Positions 57,481 to 64,000 of a DNA stretch of 64,000 nt are shown here, piece after piece. A program made the position numbers and the translations under genes. The notes below the pieces were generated by a model. It had not been told where the DNA came from. It did no database searches and worked only from the letters and a program-made list of their open reading frames with translations. The stretch lies in assembly GCA_039654915.1 (NCBI GenBank), contig CM077597.1:54526001-54590000 (forward strand). The letters are read 5' to 3'. The stretch comes from Aquilaria yunnanensis. Lineage: Eukaryota; Streptophyta; Magnoliopsida; Malvales; Thymelaeaceae. How positions within the stretch are numbered: the stretch's first letter is position 1; every line of letters starts with the position of its first letter.

Positions 57481-59132
57481 AACTGTTCGACGAAAAGCCT
57501 AAGCAAGTTTTGATTCTGGCCATGGCTGAAGGGAGCCGTTGCCAAGGGAATTACTGTTGTTGGTTTTGGCATCAATTCCAAAACCTTGGGCTGCTCCTGA
57601 TAAAGCGTAGCAAGCATTCAAAATCCAGTTTGAGCCATCACCATTGTTACCCACTTATTCCTTCCTTCATTCTCAGGTTCTGTTATTAGTTCAATTCACT
57701 CGACCTGTTAGTTTGTTTCTCAATTAAAGAAAGATTTTCTATGGTTTGTTGTTAGTTCGTCTTCTTCTTTGAAGCTCAATTGGTTTTATGATTTATTGTT
57801 TGTTCTTTCTATTCGGTTTTCTTGATTTTGTTTGGCATAATCTGTTAGTTGGAAGCTTGGTTTTTCAGTTGATTTTTAAGTTTGTTTTAGTCGGCTAACT
57901 TTCCTGATTTTGAATTCATAAAGTTGATTTTTTTTATGTTCATGCTTGTATGTTCCTGGCGTGGCTTTCTGTTAGATGCTACAGTAGTATTGGTTTCACA
58001 CTTGATAATCTAGACTGGTCCTTGAGCACCTCGTTTGTATGGAATTAAGCCTTCTATTGAGCCCTGTTCTTAGATCATGCAATCTGAACTACAATTTTGA
58101 TCAATTTTTGTACAAGTGCCCGAAGTTCCTTTTTGAGCAAGAGCTAGGTGGCCTTAGTTTTGTTCCCATTACAGTTTCATTGTGAACTTTACTACGGAGT
58201 CGGATCTGATGTGAGAATTCGTCTTTGCTTTACCTTCACATGTGCAGGATAAGGATAGTGATCAATTACGTACATAATTGTCTTTTAATTAAGGTGCAAA
58301 ATTAACATAGATTTTTCCCCTAATTTATACAATGAAATTTTTGTTCTGTATTCATGGAGCTTCGTTTCATACACATGGATTTGTGCTTTTTGTTTGCATT
58401 TACTACTACTATATAACACAGAGCGGTTGATATTACTGGCTCGTGGGTCGAGTTCTGCTGATTTATTATATCTTAAATCCATGGAGATTAACCTTTTTGA
58501 TTCAAAGTCTGTGGCTTTGTCTGAGCTTCTGAATGTAGGAAGAAAAGACTGGAGCAAGAATTCGAGCTTGAACCTAATGGATGGTCTTAGATTCACATCA
58601 CACTCCTGTTCCTGCAGAGGGTTGGTTCTGAAGGCTTCCTATTCAAGGTGCTGGGAGGTCTGGCTTGCGAAGTCTTCTGTCCCTTAGTCATTCCAAAACA
58701 GATAGGCTTTACATGAAAGGTCCTGGTGGCCGTGGAAGAGCGAAAACCAGACAGGGAAGTGTTCAGATCCTGTACATCGTTGGATGTTTCCAGTTCTGGT
58801 GGCAGCCTGCATGGGGGTTCCTGATTCCGTACAAATTAACGAGGAGGGCAGAGGACTTCAAGTTCAAGTCTGTGAGGAACCAAACAGCTCCTGCTACCAA
58901 TCCATGGCGTGGCTGGAGACAGACATTAATTGCATGCCCACCAACTGTTTTACTAATTGCTCCTGCCAATGCCAGATTAGGTAATCATTATGCCCCATTT
59001 GATTGTTTGAGGAATTCAATGGAAGTTTTTCTTTTTTGAATAAAAACAAATCTTGCTTCTTTAGCTTTTGTTCTCTTATCATTTTCTTTTACCTGGTTTA
59101 CAATTAAACTATATATATTGTCTTTCTGACAG
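57481..59132 (+). other. CACTA interior, intron-like and unassigned sequence
   Basis: T-rich intron-like stretches (57680-58260) alternate with possible exon pieces (58440-59000, GC-richer, for example the MKGPGGRGRAKTRQGSVQ reading near 58714). No frame joins convincingly with the OTU exons and I cannot name the pieces. Confidence 0.35.
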
Positions 59133-60076
59133 GTTGTAGATGAATTCATCAAGAGGCGGAAGGACACTGAATGGTGAGTTCTTTGGAAGGTTTTGGACTT
59201 TAGTTTGGGTTTAAATTCATATCTTATGTGGCTTCATTATCAGGGTTTGATCTTATGATTAAAGTTTCGAATCTGCATTACTACCTCTCAACCGTTCATC
59301 ATTCTCAGGACTTGAGCTTTGATTTAAAATATATATTCTTTGGATCAGTAATCTGAAGCAGTAACTATGGGATAAAATCTGGAATTTGAAAGAGTGTGGT
59401 AGTCCTCATTTTCATTTTCTTTCAGTAGATATTAGCAAAACCAAGGCGGGAGTGCAGATTTCACTAGTCCTAATTGTCACTGGTATGTGGTATTAAGCTT
59501 CATGAATGACTAGGTTTGTGGAGGGCGATTTTGACAGATATGTTGCTGAGAAGCGGCATCCCCATACTTGGGGAGGGGAACCTGAATTGCTCATGTGTTC
59601 ACATGTCCTTGAGTGAGTCTGGTTCTTTTTTTTTCCCCCTTAACAAATCTTTGTTTTTACGTTCAAAGGCAATAGGCTTCCTTGTTGCAGTGTGCTTGTG
59701 TTATAAAATGTTATTAGTTCTGCTATTTGATGTATTTACATAGGATAGTATGTGGTAGGATATATTCAAATACGTAGAGGCTTCTCCATTAAATAAATGT
59801 CAGGTTGGAAACACAATCTGCTTTTTATTTGATATTATATATTTTGGTGTTGGAAATGTTTTTGTGTAGTTTGTTCTGAATATCTGAAGCTTTGAGTCAT
59901 CCAAAAAATCTTCCTATAAGTCACCATTGTTCTGCTTCTATTGTTGATGAAAGAAGTCTTGTGTGTTCATAATGATATGCATTCTCCGTTCTCTCACTAG
60001 TTTTTAGTCAAGTTTAACCATTAAGATTCATACTTTTTATTTCTTGCAGGTTGCCGATCACAGTGTACATGTTGTG
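59133..60076 (+). pseudogene. Captured OTU-domain protease gene fragment (three exons)
   Basis: Exon a 59133-59173 (VVDEFIKRRKDTEW begins), exon b 59514-59612 (FVEGDFDRYVAEKRH, HTWGGEPELLMCSHVLE), exon c from 60050 (LPITVYML). Introns run from GTGAGT (59174) to TAG (59513) and from GTGAGT (59613) to GCAG (60049). The codons TG/G and GA/G rejoin across both junctions. The blocks EGDFD-x-Y, WGGEPELL-x-SH and PITVYM are characteristic of plant OTU-domain cysteine proteases, which cleave ubiquitin. The catalytic Cys region upstream and the His region downstream are not recognised, and TGA follows at 60074-60076. It is a non-functional captured piece. Confidence 0.8.
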
Positions 60077-60303
60077 ATGCTAGCCAGCTACAATTCCCTA
60101 ACTTATTCATAAATTCAAAGAGGATGTTCATCTTGTCTATGCAATATGTAAAACAACAATTTAATTTGCCCAATGACACTAAGAACATGTTTACTTGGTT
60201 GAACTACATTGCATCAACTACGTAAACATGGCTTTGCTATATATATTGGTACTTCTACAAAAACCACACTTGCCCAAAACCTGGATCAGAAATTCAGGCA
60301 AGA

Positions 60304-60480
60304 ATGAAGATGAGATATTCCTCAACAAAGCGAATGAAGCATAAATCCAATCCAAGGCCCCCGCCAGGTCCCATCCCGTCTATCGACATCACACAGACAC
60401 CGCAATTCAACGAGCAAGTACAGAAGATGATGGCAGAGGAGAATGCACGAAGGGATGCGGAGATAGTCGGGAATCCGTGA
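60304..60480 (+). CDS. 58-residue ORF in the CACTA 3' part, unknown
   Basis: ATG at 60304 to TGA at 60478-60480. It is Lys/Arg-rich at the start (KRMKHKSNPRPPPGP) and Gln/Glu-rich at the end (FNEQVQKMMAEENARRDAE). A possible splice donor (ACAG/GTTAGC, about 60497) follows. It could be an exon of a CACTA accessory (TNPA-like) gene, but no domain is recognisable. It is followed by about 320 bases of AT-rich sequence. Confidence 0.35.
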   Translation: MKMRYSSTKRMKHKSNPRPPPGPIPSIDITQTPQFNEQVQKMMAEENARRDAEIVGNP

Positions 60481-60814
60481 TGGGCGTCATCAACAGGTTA
60501 GCGCATTTCCAAAGTTCTTCTGTTAGAGCCATAGACATAATAATTTTTAGACCTAAATCAGACTTGATATTTATGAAATGTGTAAGCCGTTGAATGTTGA
60601 ATGCTTTCTTTCAGACATATCTGTTATTGCTTTAATTATGCTGTATTTGAGAATTGCATATTTTAATAACGTTCGCATAGTTGTGTAATGTTTATTGCTG
60701 AGTAAGGTCGGGCGTACTTTTGAATTCTTACAATTAATTTTGAATGTGGATTAAAACAGGGAAAAATACGAAACAACCAAAACCTAGAACGTTTAATATA
60801 TATAACGAACACGA

Positions 60815-61190
60815 AAATGGGAAACTTACCAACTTGCGCGCGTTGTTAATTACCAACTTGCAATACGGTCAGTACCAATGGCTTCATAACAACAACCTTA
60901 CCAACTCCCGGCAAACTGCTGACAGTTGGTAAGTAAGTTACCAACTGCTGGCAGTTGGTAACTACTACTGCGCGATGGAAGCCGAGTGCTTTCCATGACC
61001 GTTGGTAATTACCAACGTGTATTTTACCAACGTCTACACGTTGGAATGTACCAACGTGTTATTAGTTGCGCGTTGGTAAAAAATTTTCCAACTTAATGAA
61101 TACCAACTGCCATTTACCAACGTGCAGCAGTTGGTAAATTGAATTTACCAACTGCTGCACGTTGGTAAATTGCAGTTGGTAAAGTCCTAT
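60815..61190. repeat. CACTA right subterminal repeats with large palindrome
   Basis: ACCAACTGC..GCAGTTGGTAA and ACCAACGTG words are repeated at least ten times. At 61112-61140 and 61142-61170 two perfectly complementary 29-base arms are separated by a single base. The core words differ from the left end (CCAACGGC there, CCAACTGC and CCAACGTG here). Confidence 0.9.
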
Positions 61191-62475
61191 ATTTTAGTAG
61201 TGAGGAAAATTCACCTATCATCAAAGTATAGTAGTGAAAAGCACCAAGATCATTTTTCCCAAGGAACAGAGGTTGTCTACCATACTTAGTATCTCCTTAT
61301 TATCTAATTGGCAATTAAGAAGATTTGTTAACTAATTATTATGAATTAACTAAACTAATTAATATAGTAAAATAAACTACTAGGTATTGGCAGGTAGCAT
61401 AAAACAACTAAAACAATCAATGATAAGAAATCCTCATACTTAGAATCGAATCCCCCTATAACTTCATTTATGTTGCTTTTACTAGAGTTTAATAAGGTTG
61501 TGATTAACTTGGACCATGGAGTACTACCTAATGTAGATTAGCATCTTATTATTCTCATTACACTAACCTTATTCTTAAGTCACCGATAGAGTGTCTAGGC
61601 CTGCTACACTTCCTAAGAACACATTACAAGTCCTACAACCCACTACTAGGTTTCATCCTAGTCCAGAGATATTATATCACACCTATTACTCTTGATTATG
61701 ATAATACCTCTTTTATCCATTAGTGATCTACAACAAACATATCAGATACTATCGGACGCATGTTCATCATCCCACACCAAATTAACAGGTTAGCTACTAT
61801 TAATCAATGCAACAAAGCACATTGGATAAATCATAAGAAGAACATAGTCATATTAAACCGGAAATAATCATAATCACAAAATTATCCTAGGGTTCATCTA
61901 CTTTAAGTATGAGTAGAAAAAGTTTAGCTCATAGTGTTATAAAATAAACACCAAAGAATCAAAATAAAACTAAGAAAAGAATAATCCATGGCTGAATTTC
62001 TTCTCCTCCAAGAAATCTTTCATCTGACATTCATAGATTGTTGTTGATCATCAGAATTGCCTCTGGCAGCCTTTTTCCATGAAAAAATCTTTTTTTTGTC
62101 TTTTTCTTGCCTCATCTATTTTGTCTTTTTGGTCCTTAAATTAACCTAAAAAACCCTAAAATTTAGGCAAACATGGGTTTCTACATAACTATGTAACAAG
62201 CCGTGTTACTCATCTAGAACTTAAAATCTTGATTCTTTAAACACGGTTTGGAACATGGGCATTTACAATGGCGTGTTACCTTTGACCCTTTGACTAAACT
62301 TGCAATTCAACTCCAAAACTTCACCAAAATCCTTCCTACCTCACATGAAGCTAAAATATAACCTAAAAATGAAAAAGAAACCAATTAACTACCATATCAT
62401 AGTAAAAACACATCAAAAGACAAGCAAATACCAGGGAAAAACCTAAAGAAAACATAACTAAATATGAGCATATCA

Positions 62476-64000
62476 CTTCTGTTCAACCATGGTTTTTTTT
62501 TTCTGGCTGAGTGCCTCTACTATCATCCACTTGTTGATTCAATCATAGAGGAGTAGGTAGTTCTTCTACGTGCCATCTCATAGATCAACCAGTGAGTATT
62601 GGCTACATGATCCTGTAGACCATTGTGAGAGCTATCCATGATCCAACTCTACCCATGGTCTTCCCTTAGCTGATTATTGAGCTCTTAATAGCACAACATG
62701 TCTTTTTTCTTGTTGGAGCATTCCAAGTGGTCGTTCCACAATGCCCATGAGAGGATAGAGTTGAGGACAGTGCTACTTAGAGTGATGCTGATAAGAATGC
62801 CCTTGCCGATGCCACCAGTGATCTGGCTTTTTCCTAGACCTGTTACTTTCATCATAAGATTATCTATTTACCCTACTATTACAGACTTTCAGTCATGTTA
62901 TTTTGTTAGATGTGCTTGACTTTGTTGTTGGAGCATCAATTGCTCCTTTTCTATTTTCTATTGTTTCATATTAGCTTATATTTTATTTTCTTATATTTTG
63001 TAATTGATAATGTTTTCTATTTTCTTTAGAAGAATTCAAATTTTTGATTGGAAGCTTGAATCAACCTTCTTTTTGGAAATTTTTAGAATGTCAACTTGCA
63101 AGACAAACAATTGATTTTTCTTTTCAAGGGTAGTATCAGTTTCTATCACTCCATCTTTTTCACTTTATTTTCCATGCTTGTACATTGGGGGCAATGTACA
63201 ATTTAAGTGTGGGGGAGTGGGTTTCATCTTTAGCCATCATTTTTTCTTTTTCTTGCTTATTTATATCTTTTCAGTAATACTTTTTGAGAATTTTTAAAAT
63301 TTTTAATTTTTGGATATTATTTGTTTTTGAATCATTTGATTGAGAATGAGCTTATTAATTTAATATCTTGAGTTCCTGACTTGAAGACCAAATAAGTGAT
63401 TCCTAATCTTTCACTTTAGTGCTTAATTTTTTTTGAAATATTTTTGCGATTCATTAGCAAGCTAGTGGAAGATGGTCTCTAGAATCTATTTTTGCACCAA
63501 GCTTTTGTGTTTGTACACTATTCAAAACTTGCTAAGTTTTGAGCCTCTGTGATGTTTTTTAGTACGTATGGTTGATGGATCTGTGGTTGATTGTTGAAAA
63601 AGTAATGTAAAGTAAGGTATGAATTATGCTACTCTGCTGTTTTTAGTGTTGAAATAGGTTGCGGTATTCTCCTAAGGCAAGAGTCGATCATAGCTCAAAA
63701 AGATGCTAAGAGCATAAATGTGATCAAAAGATCATTTTTGATTGTGCTAAGAATTAGCTTGGGTCTAGACAGAGCTCTTGTAGTGTACACTTGCTACAAA
63801 ATTTGGAGGAGGTCATGCGCTTACATTTCTTATGTTATGGAGATTCCGGCACCTTGAGTTATCTTCATCAGTCCTATTTCCAATAGGGTGACAATTTTAA
63901 CTACTATTTCCAAATTCCTTCTAATATGGATGGCTACAATCAAGGCAATAAGGCCAAGCATGTAACTGAAGAGGTAGATGAGGCCACTAATATCATAGCA
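62476..64000 (+). other. 3' region of a second Athila-like element (plus strand)
   Basis: The stretch 63000-63790 is the inverted counterpart of 46030-47000 in Athila-1. A hairpin (TTGTACATTG, GGGG, CAATGTACAA; 63178-63201) is followed by TTTAAGTGTGGGGGAGTGG (63202-63220), a motif usual in the 3' part of plant Athila-type elements. The stretch 62476-62940 may be the decayed end of a coding region, but no domain is recognisable. The element continues right of the window. Athila-1 appears inserted at 62475/62476. Confidence 0.65.

Larger units (their letters stand above)
56757..61202 (+). mobile_element. CACTA (En/Spm-type) transposon with captured gene fragment
   Basis: 4446 bp. It begins CACTACTAAAAAACC and ends with the inverse of CACTACTAAAATATAG, with a perfect 3-bp duplication AGG (56754-56756, 61203-61205). 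Both ends carry dense subterminal repeats. CACTA termini with a 3-bp duplication define the superfamily. No transposase catalytic domain is seen, so it is non-autonomous. The interior holds a CT-rich gene-leader-like segment, OTU-domain exons with introns, and a short ORF. It is inserted in the Athila-1 LTR. Confidence 0.93.
56657..62475 (-). repeat. Athila-1 5' LTR, split by the CACTA element
   Basis: Outside the CACTA insert the LTR comprises 56657-56756 and 61206-62475, about 1.37 kb. It starts TGGTGTATTC and ends ATATGAGCATATCA on the plus strand. The 61206-62475 part is AT-rich noncoding sequence with ACACGG/CCGTGT words near 62190-62270. The end matches 43905-44135. Confidence 0.75.

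Noticed and set aside
57426..57689. 87-codon ORF in the CACTA element as a transposase piece
   Set aside because: It shows no transposase motif and follows a CT-rich leader-like segment. It is more likely captured or chance sequence.
57680..58260. T-rich stretches as additional MITEs
   Set aside because: No terminal inverted repeats or target duplications were found. They look like introns of the captured gene.
59133..60076. OTU fragment as a working deubiquitinase
   Set aside because: No catalytic Cys or His region is visible, a stop lies in exon c, and it sits in a non-autonomous transposon.
62698..62919. 73-codon ORF as an env-like protein
   Set aside because: It is short, no signal peptide or conserved region can be assigned, and it lies in decayed Athila 3' sequence.
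1..64000. Many mid-sized ORFs on both strands (60-200 codons) as host genes
   Set aside because: Nearly all are opposite-strand or off-frame readings of retrotransposon coding regions or LTRs. None has a plant gene structure, apart from the captured OTU exons and the Tat antisense genes.

Overview
The window is a heterochromatin-like block of a flowering-plant nuclear genome, probably a eudicot. It is almost entirely transposable elements inserted into one another. The evidence is plant LTR retrotransposon proteins, tRNA primer sites, spliceosomal introns, CACTA and hAT DNA transposons, and widespread C-to-T/G-to-A decay. I see no intact host gene, tRNA, rRNA or CRISPR array. The only host-like coding sequence is a captured fragment of an OTU-domain (deubiquitinase-type) gene inside a CACTA element.

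Layout, outermost first. (1) An Athila-type Ty3 element on the minus strand. Its primer site and 5' LTR lie at 56631-62475, decayed gag at 54383-56494, 3' noncoding pieces scattered over 44136-54382, and a 3' LTR remnant at 43816-44135. It abuts 62476-64000, the 3' region of another Athila-like copy on the plus strand. (2) Gypsy-2, a minus-strand Ty3 element with a roughly 2.5 kb LTR (41320-43815), sits in the Athila 3' LTR. Its gag and pol are at 17043-19662 and 41043-41304. (3) Gypsy-1, a minus-strand chromovirus (1-17042, running off the left edge), is inserted in the reverse transcriptase of Gypsy-2. (4) Tat-B (2803-10580, plus) is inserted in the integrase of Gypsy-1. (5) A Copia solo LTR (19663-20203 plus 40163-41037) is inserted in the gag of Gypsy-2. 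(6) Copia-1, a full element of the same family (20204-40157, plus), is inserted in that solo LTR; a reverse-oriented solo LTR of the same family (23299-24713) sits in its gag. (7) Tat-A (28426-38872, plus) is inserted in the 3' LTR of Copia-1. Other insertions are two Copia-family solo LTRs (44462-45877, 47185-48596), a 3.5 kb Gypsy-2-family solo LTR (49517-53016), a hAT-type MITE (54885-55558) and a CACTA element (56757-61202). Most joints are marked by target-site duplications that can be read directly.

Every retrotransposon polyprotein is dead. Premature stops, frameshifts or deletions are visible in each, and many stops are what deamination of methylated cytosine would give.

The most interesting content is the antisense gene carried by both Tat elements (35030-37421 and 6248-8738). 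In both copies it has a TATA box of its own on the opposite strand, the same three introns with GT-AG borders and frame-compatible junctions, an N-terminal region resembling the plant 'putative gypsy type transposon' family, and a coiled-coil C-terminus. In Tat-A the four exons add up to exactly 721 codons. Tat-B has lost most of gag-pol but keeps the whole antisense gene. Other points of note are the OTU capture in the CACTA element with two introns that splice in frame, a tandem array of hairpin dyads with compensating arm changes in the long solo LTR, a recurrent hairpin next to a G-rich motif in the Athila 3' regions, and a long inverted repeat of Copia LTRs that could make hairpin RNA.
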